Source: Candidatus Eremiobacteraceae bacterium
Lineage (GTDB): Bacteria; Vulcanimicrobiota; Vulcanimicrobiia; Eremiobacterales; Eremiobacteraceae
Direction: 5' to 3'
DNA length: 64,000 bases
Assembly (NCBI GenBank): GCA_035710745.1
Contig: DASTCX010000018.1
Span: forward strand, 72,001 to 136,000
Position 1 is the first letter of the stretch; each line of letters starts with the position of its first letter. The position numbers and the translations under genes were made by a program. Positions 55,628 to 64,000 of this stretch are shown here, in pieces. The notes under the pieces are model-generated. The model was not told the DNA's origin. It ran no database searches and worked only from the letters and a program-made list of their open reading frames with translations.

Positions 55628-56817
55628 CCGGCTAGCGACTCGACCTGCGTGAGATAGTCCTTCGCGCGAGGATCGCTCGGGTCGTACGTCATCGCGAGCT
55701 TGTACTGCTCGATCGCCTGATCGTACTCGCGGCGGTTCTGATAGTAATAGCCGAGCGCGAGGTGCAGGATCGCGTCGTGCGGATTGATCGCGATGCCTTT
55801 GATATATGCCGCATACGCGAGATTCATGAACCCGTGCTCGAAATAATCGGAGCCGAGATTGTAGTAGACCTGCGGCACGTGGGGATCGAACGAGATCGCC
55901 TGGTCGTAGAGCTCGATCGCCCTTTGCGAATCGCCGAGCGCGTCGTACGCGACGCCGAGATTCATATAGGCCATGCCGAATTGACCGTTGATCGTCAGCG
56001 ACTTCTGGATCTTGTCGATCGCCGACTTCGGGTCGCCCGAGTTGATGAGCTCGACGCCCCAGTTCATCCAGCACTGGAAGCAGCTCCCCTGCGCGTTGAT
56101 CGCCATCTTGTATTGCGAGATCGCGTCGGTGAAGCGGCCTACCTCGCCGTAGACGATACCGAGCCCGTTGTGCGCTTCCCAAAACCTGGGGTTGAGCTGG
56201 ATGGCCTGATTGTATAGGCTGATCGCCTCCGGGTAGCGCTTCTCCGCGTCGAGCACGGTCGCGAGCTCGAAGCGCGAGATCGGATCATCCGACGGCGAGC
56301 GATCCATATCGAGCTCGTCCTGCGCCTCGAGCTCTTTGAGCCGGCCTTCCTCTTTATAGACCTCGACGAGGTTGAGCATACCCTCTTGCGACGGCAAGCT
56401 CAGTTTGAACTGCGCGATCGCGTCGTCGATGCGGTTTTCCGCGACGTAGACGCCGCCGAGACGGTTGTGCACGTCGCGATCGGACGGCGAGTTCGCGAGG
56501 ACGATCTTGTACGAGGCCTCGGCAGCGGAGTAATGCTCGAGACGATATTCGACATCGCCGAGGAGCCTTTCGGCCGCCATGTTCGTCGGATCCATTGCGA
56601 CCGATTGCGCCGCCTCGTCGCGGGCCTGTTGGTTGCGGCCGCTGGCGGCATCGAGCTGGGCCTGGGCGAGCAATGACGCCGATGTTTGCGGGGAGGCCGA
56701 GGGCGCTGGGGAGGCGGTCGACGACGTCGACGAGCGGGCTTCGGCGGGAGTCCCCATGAGGCCGCTGACGGTGAGCAGCGCGGCCGCGGCGACGAATGGC
56801 GTGAGGCGGTCGTTCAT
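55621..56817 (-). CDS. exported TPR protein
   Basis: 398 residues from ATG 56817. Signal peptide (about 1-30, ending PAEA), a Ser/Ala/Pro-rich linker, then about eight TPR units (for example AISLYNQAIQLNPRFWEAHN, FGMAYMNLGVAYDALGDSQR, YYNLGSDYFEHGFMNLAYAA) to the end. Likely periplasmic scaffold. A TTG seven codons earlier is a less likely start. A good promoter lies upstream. Confidence 0.87.
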   Translation of the reverse strand: MNDRLTPFVAAAALLTVSGLMGTPAEARSSTSSTASPAPSASPQTSASLLAQAQLDAASGRNQQARDEAAQSVAMDPTNMAAERLLGDVEYRLEHYSAAEASYKIVLANSPSDRDVHNRLGGVYVAENRIDDAIAQFKLSLPSQEGMLNLVEVYKEEGRLKELEAQDELDMDRSPSDDPISRFELATVLDAEKRYPEAISLYNQAIQLNPRFWEAHNGLGIVYGEVGRFTDAISQYKMAINAQGSCFQCWMNWGVELINSGDPKSAIDKIQKSLTINGQFGMAYMNLGVAYDALGDSQRAIELYDQAISFDPHVPQVYYNLGSDYFEHGFMNLAYAAYIKGIAINPHDAILHLALGYYYQNRREYDQAIEQYKLAMTYDPSDPRAKDYLTQVESLAGH

Positions 56818-56864
56818 ATAGTTAGTAGGCTCCACCAATCCCCGATGCCCGTCCTGCGTGACTT

Positions 56865-56894
56865 AGTATACCGCTCCCAAAGAACGGGTGCAAC
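56865..56894 (-). promoter_or_regulatory. sigma-70-type promoter for the TPR gene
   Basis: On the minus strand TTGCAC (plus 56889-56894) and TATACT (plus 56865-56870) with an 18-base spacer; about 48 bp upstream of the ATG. Best promoter match seen in the window. Confidence 0.6.
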
Positions 56895-56973
56895 GACCCT
56901 CAGGTCACTGTCAGAGGTGTGCCGATGGCCCGCGCGAAGCGGTCGCCGGGGCCGCATCTCCGGAGAAAACTTC

Positions 56974-57300
56974 ATGCGAAAGATATTCGGTATCGCCGCG
57001 CTGATCGCCGCCATCGCGCTCGGCGGGTGCCCGAACCCGAACAACATCGGCGTACAGAACTACGGCACCGTAGCGGTCACCGTCGTCGACGGGACGACCG
57101 GCAAGCCGGTGAGCGGCGCACTTGTCAGCGCGGGCAGCACGTACACGTGCACGACCGGCGCCGATGGGATCTGCACAAACCCGCTCCGGCTCCCGGTCGG
57201 GAACTGGACGATCACCGCCGTCACGGCGGGCCAAAAGGGATCGTCTGACGTCACCGTCGTGGAGAACCAACAGATCTCGACCACGATCCAGATACAGTAG
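56974..57300 (+). CDS. lipoprotein with carboxypeptidase-regulatory-like domain
   Basis: 108 residues. Lipobox ALGGC (Cys at residue 19), then a small beta-sandwich with VAVTVVDGTTGKPVSGALVS, VGNWTITAVTAGQKG and STTIQIQ end, of the type used as a surface or adhesion module. GGAG 8 nt before ATG 56974. Divergent from the TPR gene, and ends 21 bp before fpg. Confidence 0.8.
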   Translation: MRKIFGIAALIAAIALGGCPNPNNIGVQNYGTVAVTVVDGTTGKPVSGALVSAGSTYTCTTGADGICTNPLRLPVGNWTITAVTAGQKGSSDVTVVENQQISTTIQIQ

Positions 57301-57321
57301 GCGGCGAGCAGCCGCGCGCGC

Positions 57322-58143
57322 ATGCCCGAGCTTCCCGAACTCGAACTGCTGCGCGTCAAGCTCACCGAGTATCTCTCGGGCCGCTCGATCATCGCCGTCG
57401 CCGTCGACCCGCGACGGCAAGTCGTTCTCCGCTATCCGCCGGCCGATTTCGCCCGCGATCTGACCGGCCGTGAGTTCGCGGCCGTCGAGCGGCGCGGTAA
57501 ATTCCTCGAGTTCGCTTTCAAGGATGGCGGCACGCGCCTCATCGTCAATCCGATGCTCGGCGGACGATTCGCTTTCTGCACGCGTGCTGCGCCAGAGCTG
57601 CCGTCGACGTGCTTCACGCTGCAGCTCACGGGCGCGATGGACCTGCGCTTTCTCGACGCCGTCCAAATGGCACGCGTCTACTTGACGGATGACCCGGCGC
57701 AAGACATCCAGTCGTATTCCGATATGGGACCCGACGCGCTCGACCCGGCGCTCACCTTCGAAGAATTCGAACGCCGGCTCAAACGACATCGCGGCGAGAT
57801 CAAGAACGCGCTTCGAAATCAAGCATTTGTCGCCGGCATCGGCAACGCGTATTCCGACGAGATCCTGTACGCGGCGCGGATCCGACCGCTGCGCCGCGCG
57901 AGCACGCTGAAGCCCGACGAACGCCGCACCCTGTACGACATGATGCGATCGACGCTGGGCCACGCGGTCGAGACCGTGCGGTCGCAATACGCCGCGGGCA
58001 AACATCCGCTCCACAAACAGGACCGGTCGTTCATGCGCATCCATGCCAAGAAGAAGACCGCGTGCCCGCGCTGCGGCCATCGCATATCAAGCATCCATTC
58101 GGGCGGCGAGACGACTTACTTCTGTCGCGGCTGCCAGTTATGA
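57322..58143 (+). CDS. mutM: formamidopyrimidine-DNA glycosylase (Fpg/MutM)
   Basis: 273 residues; removes oxidised purines such as 8-oxoguanine and nicks the abasic site. Starts MPELPELELLR, with Pro2 nucleophile and Glu3 after Met removal (the usual PELPEVE is PELPELE here). Middle motif VAGIGNAYSDEIL carries the conserved Asn, and the C-terminal zinc finger is ACPRCGHR ... FCRGCQL. Start is the only Met that exposes Pro2. Confidence 0.95.
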   Translation: MPELPELELLRVKLTEYLSGRSIIAVAVDPRRQVVLRYPPADFARDLTGREFAAVERRGKFLEFAFKDGGTRLIVNPMLGGRFAFCTRAAPELPSTCFTLQLTGAMDLRFLDAVQMARVYLTDDPAQDIQSYSDMGPDALDPALTFEEFERRLKRHRGEIKNALRNQAFVAGIGNAYSDEILYAARIRPLRRASTLKPDERRTLYDMMRSTLGHAVETVRSQYAAGKHPLHKQDRSFMRIHAKKKTACPRCGHRISSIHSGGETTYFCRGCQL

Positions 58144-58288
58144 ACAGGCCCACCGGGTTATACACAGCCTAGTTCCGACAAGAGTCCAAGGCCTCGTCTT
58201 CACGCTCCGACACCCGGACAAATGGGCCGGCACGCGCGTCACGTAGCCGCCTAGCACATCGGTCAACAGGTGTGAAGAGGAGGCTTTC

Positions 58289-59740
58289 GTGGCAGCAAGT
58301 GGATCGCCGGTGAAGACCGCGCTCAACTTCATCAAGAAAAGCGGCGCCAAGATCGTCGATTTCAAATTCATCGACATGCCCGGCATGTGGCAGCATACGT
58401 CCGTGCCCGCCGAGACGGTCGGTGCCGGCGAGTTCGCCGACGGCATCGGTTTCGACGGTTCCAGCATTCGCGGTTTCCAAGAGATCCAAGAAAGCGACAT
58501 GGTCTTGCTGCCCGACCCGGCGACGGCGCGGGTGGACACGTTTTGCTCGGTGCCGACCGTCTCGTTCGTCTGCGATGTCTTCGACCCGCGCGAGCAGAAA
58601 CTGTATCCGCGCGATCCGCGCGGCGTTGCGAAGCGCGCCGCCGCGCACTTGAAGAAGTCCGGCGTCGCCGACGTGTCGTACTTCGGGCCCGAGCTCGAGT
58701 TCTTCATCCTCGACCATCTCAGCTTCGATGTGTTGCCGTACATGAGCGGTTACCAGATCGATTCCGAAGAGGGTCACTGGAATTCGGGCAGCGCCGACGC
58801 GCCGAACATGGCGTACACGCTGCGGCCGAAGGAAGGCTACTACCCGGTCGCCCCATCGGACAAGCACATGGACATCCGCTCGGAGATGGTCCTTGCGCTC
58901 GGCGAGTGGGGCGTGCCGGTCGAGATGCACCACCACGAAGTCGCGACCGCCGGCCAGACCGAGATCGACATCCGTTACAACGATCTCGTCACTCAGGCCG
59001 ACAACGTCATGACCTACAAGTATGTGACGCGCAACGTCGCGCGCAAGTACGGCAAGACCGTCACCTTCATGCCGAAGCCGCTCTTCGGCGACAACGGCTC
59101 GGGCATGCACGTCCACCAAAGCCTCTGGAAGGGTAAGACGAATCTCTTCTACGATCAGAAGGGCTACGCCGAGCTATCGAAGCTCGCGCTCTACTACATC
59201 GGCGGGCTGTTGACGCACGTCGATGCTCTCTTGGCCTTCTCTGCACCGACGACGAACTCGTACAAGCGGCTCGTGCCGCACTACGAGGCGCCGGTGAACA
59301 TCGCGTTCTCGAAGGGGAACCGGTCGGCCGCGATCCGCATCCCCATCTTCTTCAAAGGCCCGCGCTTCTCGAAAGCCAAGCGCATCGAGTTCCGTCCGCC
59401 AGACTGCACGGCGAACCCGTACCTCGCGTTTTCCGCGATGCTCATGGCCGGCCTCGACGGCATCAAGCGCAAGATCGACCCGGTGAAGGCCGGCTTCGGT
59501 CCGCTCGACACGAACATCTACGAACTGCCTGCCCGCGAGGCGAAGAAGATCAAATCGGTTCCCGGCAGTCTCGACGAGTCGCTCGCGGCGCTCGAGAAAG
59601 ATCATGCGTTTCTGCTCGAAGGCGGTGTATTCAGCAAAGACCTCGTCGATACGTGGATCGAATACAAGCGCACCAAAGAGATCCAAGAAGTCAAAGTGAG
59701 GCCGCATCCATATGAGTTCTACCTCTACCACGACCTTTGA
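58289..59740 (+). CDS. glnA: glutamine synthetase, GSI-beta type
   Basis: 483 residues; ammonium assimilation. FDGSSIRGFQEIQESDM (about 52), FFGPELEFF-like YFGPELEFFIL (about 133), HHHEVATAGQTEIDI (about 214), FMPKPLFGDNGSGMHVHQ (about 259), TTNSYKRLVPHYEAPV (about 321), and the adenylylation-type site TNIYELPAREA (Tyr about 408). Length and the Tyr loop match GSI-beta. Start GTG has GAGGAGG 5 nt upstream. It overlaps the PhzF gene by 29 bp. Compare the GSI-alpha-like enzyme at 51158. Confidence 0.94.
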   Translation: MAASGSPVKTALNFIKKSGAKIVDFKFIDMPGMWQHTSVPAETVGAGEFADGIGFDGSSIRGFQEIQESDMVLLPDPATARVDTFCSVPTVSFVCDVFDPREQKLYPRDPRGVAKRAAAHLKKSGVADVSYFGPELEFFILDHLSFDVLPYMSGYQIDSEEGHWNSGSADAPNMAYTLRPKEGYYPVAPSDKHMDIRSEMVLALGEWGVPVEMHHHEVATAGQTEIDIRYNDLVTQADNVMTYKYVTRNVARKYGKTVTFMPKPLFGDNGSGMHVHQSLWKGKTNLFYDQKGYAELSKLALYYIGGLLTHVDALLAFSAPTTNSYKRLVPHYEAPVNIAFSKGNRSAAIRIPIFFKGPRFSKAKRIEFRPPDCTANPYLAFSAMLMAGLDGIKRKIDPVKAGFGPLDTNIYELPAREAKKIKSVPGSLDESLAALEKDHAFLLEGGVFSKDLVDTWIEYKRTKEIQEVKVRPHPYEFYLYHDL

Positions 59741-60524
59741 TCGGCAAAAGCTCCCGATCTACCAGCTCGACGCCTTCACCTCGACGACATTCGGCGGCAA
59801 TCCAGCCGCCGTTTGTCCCCTTCCGACGTGGCTCGACGAGGCGAAGATGCAGGCGATCGCAGCGGAGAACAACCTAGCCGAGACCGCGTTCTTCGTTCCG
59901 GCAGGCGACGACTACGAGATCCGCTGGTTCACACCGCTCCACGAGATCGGGCTATGCGGACACGCGACGCTTGCTTCCGCATTCGTCATCTTCAACTACT
60001 TGCGGCCCGGCCGCGATCGTGTTTCGTTCGAATCGAAGAGCGGCCCGCTGCGCGTCAGCGCAGTTGACGGACGCTTGACGCTCGATTTTCCGTCGCTCCC
60101 GGCCAAGCCGGTCGCTCCGCCGGCTCGCATCCGCGAGGCGCTCGGCTCCGCACCCGAAGCGACGTTCGAGGCGACGGCGCTGCTCGCGGTCTTCCCCACC
60201 GAACGCGACGTCCGTTCGCTCTCGCCGGATTTCGCTCTCGTCAGCGAGATCCACCCGCACGGCATCGTCGTGACGGCGCCCGGTGACGACGTCGATTTCG
60301 TGTCGCGCTTTTTCGTGCCGAACTACGGCATCGCGGAAGACCCGGCGACCGGCTCGACGCATTGCACGCTCGCGCCGTATTGGGCGGAGCGCCTCGGCAA
60401 GACGAAGCTGCGCGCTCGTCAAGTGAGCGCGCGCGGCGGTGAGTTCTGGTGCGAGCTCTCGGGCGATCGCGTCTTCATCTCCGGACACGTCGCGCCGTAT
60501 CTCGAGGGCCACATCGACGTATGA
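59712..60524 (+). CDS. PhzF-family epimerase/isomerase-like protein
   Basis: 270 residues of the PhzF/diaminopimelate-epimerase fold: FGGNPAAVCPLP (about 27-38), NLAETAFFV with the catalytic Glu (about 54), LHEIGLCGHATLASA (about 76), AEDPATGSTHC (about 208). Function in bacteria outside phenazine synthesis is poorly known. The gene starts inside the glnA end and stops in an ATGA overlap with the GNAT gene. Confidence 0.9.
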   Translation: MSSTSTTTFDRQKLPIYQLDAFTSTTFGGNPAAVCPLPTWLDEAKMQAIAAENNLAETAFFVPAGDDYEIRWFTPLHEIGLCGHATLASAFVIFNYLRPGRDRVSFESKSGPLRVSAVDGRLTLDFPSLPAKPVAPPARIREALGSAPEATFEATALLAVFPTERDVRSLSPDFALVSEIHPHGIVVTAPGDDVDFVSRFFVPNYGIAEDPATGSTHCTLAPYWAERLGKTKLRARQVSARGGEFWCELSGDRVFISGHVAPYLEGHIDV

Positions 60525-60988
60525 ATAGCGCGTCCGCGAAGGCGGTCATCCGCCGCGCCACGCCGAGCGACGGCGAGGCCGTGCGACGTTTCGTGTTCGA
60601 CACGCTGCGCGCGTACGGCGTCGAGCCCGAACCGCACGATCACGACAAGGATGTGATGACGTTCGGCCAAGACCCCGAGCCGATCGACGCGTTCGTCGCA
60701 GATGTCGACGGCGTCGCGGTCGGCTGCGTCATGGTGGCGCCCCGCGCGGGCCCCGTCGGTTGGCTTTCGAAGTTCTTCGTCGATCGAGCCTTTCGCGGCC
60801 GCGGCATCGGTCGTGCGCTCCTCGAACGGGCGGTCGCCGCCGCGCACGAACGCGGGTACAAGCGGCTTGCGCTCGATACGCGCACGTATTTCAAGGAAGC
60901 GATCCATCTGTACGAGACGACCGGCTGGCGGCTGTCGCCGGGTGAATCGCATCCGCCCTGCGACGCGTACTACTACCTCGATCTCTAG
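60521..60988 (+). CDS. GNAT-family N-acetyltransferase
   Basis: 155 residues. Acetyl-CoA motif A is VDRAFRGRGIGRALLERAV (about 89-107); upstream VAVGCVMVAPRAGPVGWLSK is the central sheet. Similar to small-molecule acetyltransferases; substrate unknown. ATG overlaps the PhzF stop (ATGA). Confidence 0.88.
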   Translation: MNSASAKAVIRRATPSDGEAVRRFVFDTLRAYGVEPEPHDHDKDVMTFGQDPEPIDAFVADVDGVAVGCVMVAPRAGPVGWLSKFFVDRAFRGRGIGRALLERAVAAAHERGYKRLALDTRTYFKEAIHLYETTGWRLSPGESHPPCDAYYYLDL

Positions 60989-61056
60989 CCCGTGCGGGCT
61001 CTATCGGACGCCCCGTGAAGGGCGAGCCGCTCGCTGTGCGCGAACCCCGCGCCTCT

Positions 61057-61161
61057 ATGGATAAGCCCCCCAAATTGTGGCGCTTGCTGGTGATGCTCGC
61101 CGCGGTCGTCGCGGTGATCGTCTATCTCAAGTATTTCTTGCCCGCTCAGTTGGCGAAATGA
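61057..61161 (+). CDS. putative small membrane protein
   Basis: 34 codons: MDKPPKLWRLLVMLAAVVAV and on to IVYLKYFLPAQLAK, one hydrophobic span. Its TGA overlaps the ATG of the phosphohexomutase (ATGA), as a coupled upstream frame would. No clear ribosome-binding site. Could be a real peptide or only a leader. Confidence 0.4.
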   Translation: MDKPPKLWRLLVMLAAVVAVIVYLKYFLPAQLAK

Positions 61162-62507
61162 CGTCGCGACCGATCGACCTCGGGATCTTCAAGAGCTACG
61201 ACATCCGAGGGACCTACCCCGACGAGCTCGACGAGCGGGTCGCCGAGATGATCGGGCGCGCCTTCGTCGATCACGTCGGGCCGTCGACCGTCGCCGTCGG
61301 GCGCGACATGCGCGAGTCGTCGAAGCCGCTCTTCGATGCGTTCGCGCGCGGCGTGATGATGCAAGGCGCCGACATCGTCGACCTCGGCCTGACGAGCACG
61401 GACGAGCTGTATTTCGCCGTCGGCAAATTCGGATATCCGGGCGGCGCGATGATCACCGCATCGCACAATCCGAAGCAATACAACGGCTTCAAGCTGTGTC
61501 GAGAAGGCGCGATCGCGCTGTCTGCGGAGACCGGCGTTTTCGCGATCCGCGATATCGTCGCACACGGGGCATTCAAGTCGGCCGGGCGGCACGGAACGAT
61601 GACGTCGCGCGACGTGTTGCCCGATTTCGTCGAACACTGCTTGTCGTTCATCGACCTCGACACGATCCGGCCGCTGCGCATCGCGATCGATTGCGGCAAC
61701 GGCATGGGCGGCCTCATCGTGCCTGCGATCTTCAAGCGGCTGCCGGTCGAGGTCATCCCGCTGTATTTCGAGCTCGACGGTTCGTTCCCGAATCACCCGG
61801 CGAGCCCGATCGAGCCTGAGAACATGGCGGATTTGCAACGTGCGGTTCGCGAGAGCAAAGCGGACCTCGGCGCGGCGTTCGACGGCGACGCCGATCGCGT
61901 CTTCATAACCGACGAGCATGGCGAACTCGTCGGCGGCGATATGGTGACCGCGCTCGTCGCGGATATGCTCTTGCGCAGCCACCCGGGCGCGACCATCCTG
62001 TACAATCTCATCTGCTCGCGCGGCGTACCGGAGCTCATCAGCAAACGCGGGGGCGTCGGCGTGCGCACGCGCGTCGGGCACTCGATCATCAAGGCCGTGA
62101 TGCGCGAGCGCGACGCCGTCTTCGGAGGCGAGCACTCCGGCCATTTCTATTTCCGCGATCACTACTTCGCCGACTCGGGCCTCATCGCGCTGCTCGTCGT
62201 GCTCGAGCTCATCTCGCGCGAGAACAAACCGGTGAGCGAGCTCTTGGCGCCGCTCGACCGCCGTTTCCGGTCCGGCGAGATCAACAGCCGGGTCGTCGAC
62301 GTGCCGAAAAAGCTCGAGGAGCTCGTCGCCGCGTACTCGGACGGCGAGATCGACCGCCTCGACGGGGTCACCATCCAATATCCGCAGTGGTGGTTCAACG
62401 TGCGGCCGTCGAACACGGAGCCGCTGCTGCGCCTCAACGTCGAGGCCGACAGCCGCGAGCTGCTCGAAAAGAAACGCGACGAAGTGTTGAAGATCATCCG
62501 CGGGTAG
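61158..62507 (+). CDS. phosphomannomutase/phosphoglucomutase
   Basis: 449 residues, alpha-D-phosphohexomutase superfamily. Phosphoserine loop ITASHNPKQYNG (about 94), metal loop FDGDADRVF (about 237), sugar loop GGEHSGHFYF (about 320) and phosphate loop RPSNTEPLLR (about 414) are complete. Length and GGEHSGH are of the PMM/PGM (ManB) type. Start ATG overlaps the small membrane ORF stop. Makes mannose-1-P or glucose-1-P for glycans. Confidence 0.94.
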   Translation: MTSRPIDLGIFKSYDIRGTYPDELDERVAEMIGRAFVDHVGPSTVAVGRDMRESSKPLFDAFARGVMMQGADIVDLGLTSTDELYFAVGKFGYPGGAMITASHNPKQYNGFKLCREGAIALSAETGVFAIRDIVAHGAFKSAGRHGTMTSRDVLPDFVEHCLSFIDLDTIRPLRIAIDCGNGMGGLIVPAIFKRLPVEVIPLYFELDGSFPNHPASPIEPENMADLQRAVRESKADLGAAFDGDADRVFITDEHGELVGGDMVTALVADMLLRSHPGATILYNLICSRGVPELISKRGGVGVRTRVGHSIIKAVMRERDAVFGGEHSGHFYFRDHYFADSGLIALLVVLELISRENKPVSELLAPLDRRFRSGEINSRVVDVPKKLEELVAAYSDGEIDRLDGVTIQYPQWWFNVRPSNTEPLLRLNVEADSRELLEKKRDEVLKIIRG

Positions 62508-62517
62508 CATTACTTTG

Positions 62518-62542
62518 TAGCGGTCGAGCTTCAGCTCGACCG
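62518..62542 (-). repeat. family A repeat copy 9
   Basis: TAGCGGTCGAGCT-TC-AGCTCGACCGG; inverted orientation, 10 bp after the phosphohexomutase stop. Confidence 0.75.
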
Positions 62543-62572
62543 GAACGACCGCCCCTCACTCGAGGAAAGGTC

Positions 62573-62602
62573 ACGGCGGTCGAGCTAAAGCTCGACCGCT
62601 AC
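62573..62602 (+). repeat. family A repeat copy 10
   Basis: ACGGCGGTCGAGCT then AAAGCTCGACCGCTAC; opposite to copy 9, 30 bp away, making a BIME-like inverted pair just ahead of nagA. Confidence 0.75.
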
Positions 62603-62630
62603 ACGGCACTCAACGAAAGGCCGCACGAGC

Positions 62631-63740
62631 ATGCTCATCATCGGCCCGGCCACGATCGCGGTCGGAGACGGCACGACCTTCCAGGGATGCGTCGGCGTCG
62701 AAAACGGCCGTATCGCATCGCTCGAGGACGGCCCGCAGCACATCGACGTCGAGCTGCCCTTCGGCAGCACGATCACACCCGGGCTCGTCGACCTCCATAT
62801 CAATGGATGGTCGACGTCGTGGTTCAATCGCGAGCCGGCCGAAGCCGTTCGAGCCGTGTCGTCCGGCGGCCCGAAGCATGGTGTCACGTCATTTCTGCCG
62901 TCGATCATGACCGCTCCGTGGGAGCAGATGTTGCGAGCCGCGCGCGAGACGTACAAGACGGTCGGCGTTCCGACGTCGGGAGCGCGACCGCTCGGCGTTC
63001 ATTTCGAAGGCCCGTTCCTCAGCACCGAATACCGGCGCTTTCACAAGAAAGAGTGGATACTGGCGCCGACGCCTGCGATGATCGAAGCGCTTCTCGACAC
63101 CTGGACAGCCGGAAGATGCCGCGTCACGATGGCGCCCGAGATCGAGGACGCACCGCGTGCCGCGGCCGAACTGCGCCGTCGCGGCGTCACGCTCGCCGCC
63201 GGGCACACCGCCGCGACGCGCGCGATGGGAGACGCCGCGATCGGAGAGGGCTACCGCATCCTCACCCATGCGTTCAACGCGATGCCGCCGATCAACCAGC
63301 GAGCGTCGACGATCCTCAGCGCATATCTGCTCGACGCCGCCGCGTTCTGCGAAGTCATCGCCGACGGCGTCCACGTCGCGCCCGAACACCTCGCGCTGCT
63401 CTATCGCTTGAAGAACGTCAACCTCATACTGACGACCGATCACATGCCGGTGCGCGAGGGCCTCGCGGAAGACGGCGGCGTCGTGCGCGACCGCGACGGC
63501 ACGATCGCCGGCAGCCACCTGACGCTCGACCGCGCGGTGCGTAACCTCATGGCGGCGACGGGCATCCCCCTCGCCGAGGCGGTCTCATGCGCCACGTGGG
63601 CACCCGCGCGAGCGATGTCGCTCGACGACGAAGTCGGCAGCTTGCGCGAAGGCATGCGCGCCGACCTCGCGGTTTGGGACCGGCGTCATCAGATCTCGCA
63701 CACGTTCGTCGACGGGAAGCTCGCGTACTCGAACGACTAG
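62631..63740 (+). CDS. nagA: N-acetylglucosamine-6-phosphate deacetylase
   Basis: 369 residues, amidohydrolase fold. Metal and catalytic sites: TPGLVDLHINGW (about 49), GVHFEGPFLSTEY (about 122; Glu metal ligand), LAAGHTAATRA (about 188), LTHAFNAMPPINQRAS (about 209) and the catalytic Asp in LTTDHMPVREG (about 267). Recycles amino sugar of peptidoglycan or chitin. The family's GAH motif after the EGPF site is replaced by FHKKEW. Starts 28 bp after a family A repeat pair with GAAAGG upstream. Confidence 0.9.
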   Translation: MLIIGPATIAVGDGTTFQGCVGVENGRIASLEDGPQHIDVELPFGSTITPGLVDLHINGWSTSWFNREPAEAVRAVSSGGPKHGVTSFLPSIMTAPWEQMLRAARETYKTVGVPTSGARPLGVHFEGPFLSTEYRRFHKKEWILAPTPAMIEALLDTWTAGRCRVTMAPEIEDAPRAAAELRRRGVTLAAGHTAATRAMGDAAIGEGYRILTHAFNAMPPINQRASTILSAYLLDAAAFCEVIADGVHVAPEHLALLYRLKNVNLILTTDHMPVREGLAEDGGVVRDRDGTIAGSHLTLDRAVRNLMAATGIPLAEAVSCATWAPARAMSLDDEVGSLREGMRADLAVWDRRHQISHTFVDGKLAYSND

Positions 63741-64000
63741 ACCGCCAGGATCTCTCCCACGATCGCACCGGCGTGGTTCTTGACCGCCGGCCGGCGGTGC
63801 CGCTCGAGGAGCGTGGCCGCATCTTCGTCGATGGCATCAAGTTCGAGAAGCCGCTCGATGACGAAGGGCGACACCGCACGATAGTTGCCGTCGGCGACCT
63901 TGACGCACATGCCGACCTTGCGCGTGATCGATGCCGACGCGTGGAAGCCTTCCGCACCGCCCTTGCAGACGACGTTCGGGAAAGTCGCGCGCATGAGGTC
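63737..64000 (-). CDS. L-asparaginase II family protein (C-terminal end only)
   Basis: The last 87 residues of a protein whose N-terminus lies beyond the window. NVVCKGGAEGFHAS, VGMCVKVADGNYRAVSPFV and NHAGAIVGEI match the C-terminal part of the asparaginase_II family (Rhizobium-type asparaginases, pfam06089). Its stop overlaps that of nagA (convergent). Confidence 0.8.
   Translation of the reverse strand, partial: DLMRATFPNVVCKGGAEGFHASASITRKVGMCVKVADGNYRAVSPFVIERLLELDAIDEDAATLLERHRRPAVKNHAGAIVGEILAV

Noticed and set aside
59174-59731. Open frame opposite the GSI-beta gene
   Set aside because: Shadow of glnA, whose catalytic motifs are all in the plus frame.

Overview
This is a GC-rich (roughly 63-66% by eye) bacterial chromosome segment holding about 60 protein genes on both strands, one tRNA and one riboswitch. 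A TonB-dependent receptor, several lipoproteins and a PilT ATPase point to a diderm. The mix of a secreted S53 peptidase, a TonB receptor with a carboxypeptidase-like N-terminus, both GSI-alpha-like and GSI-beta-like glutamine synthetases and a metzincin-like secreted protease fits an uncultured soil lineage such as Candidatus Eremiobacterota. That assignment is inference; no rRNA gene is present to settle it.

Layout. 1-6869 (minus): a housekeeping block in transcription order MoeA, MoeA-PBP, BON lipoprotein, then phosphoesterase, TPR protein, thioesterase, smpB, tilS, hpt and ftsH (cut by the window edge); tilS-hpt-ftsH is a classical order. 6872-9819: two tandem MoeA proteins. 10034-12809 (plus): pilT, serS and a 53-residue zinc-ribbon protein lying between two perfect inverted copies of a 35-bp repeat. 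12930-16803: a LolA-like exported protein and a large metzincin-like protease. 16855-23682 (minus): flavin disulfide reductase, GH63 and GH133 glycosidases in an ATGA-coupled pair, creatininase-like hydrolase. 23738-30224: TonB receptor diverging from a tryptophan 2,3-dioxygenase-like gene, then an S53 peptidase. 30319-35044 (minus): thiC with a TPP riboswitch, a decayed small gene, pterin dehydratase, cytochrome b fused to cytochrome c, and Rieske protein. 35311-41578: lipoprotein, small unknowns, cyclopropane fatty acid synthase, EamA and OPT transporters, tRNA-Ser(UGA). 41610-47212: cysteine-poor cNMP/thioredoxin-fold/FAD reductase fusion, two PilZ proteins, acylphosphatase, MocA-like transferase, inositol phosphatase, class III aminotransferase.

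47350-53022 is the most notable unit: five plus-strand genes joined by stop/start overlaps. They are a stand-alone MgtE-type Mg2+ sensor (PRC-MgtE_N-CBS, no channel), an NRAMP-like carrier whose metal-site motif is DAGG instead of DPGN and which lacks the transition-metal-selecting Met, a PucR-type regulator, a GSI-alpha-like glutamine synthetase and a small exported protein. This reads as a candidate Mg2+ uptake and sensing module wired to nitrogen assimilation. 53111-64000 holds a membrane GAF receptor without an output domain, glutaredoxin, RidA, TPR protein, fpg, a second (GSI-beta) glutamine synthetase, PhzF-like and GNAT proteins, a phosphohexomutase, nagA and the end of an asparaginase II gene.

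A family of palindromic intergenic elements (GCGGTCGAG, short spacer, CTCGACCGC; ten copies) and a second smaller family (GCCGAGC-TTC-GCTCGGC core; three copies) mark gene ends throughout the window and are the main structure not explained by genes.
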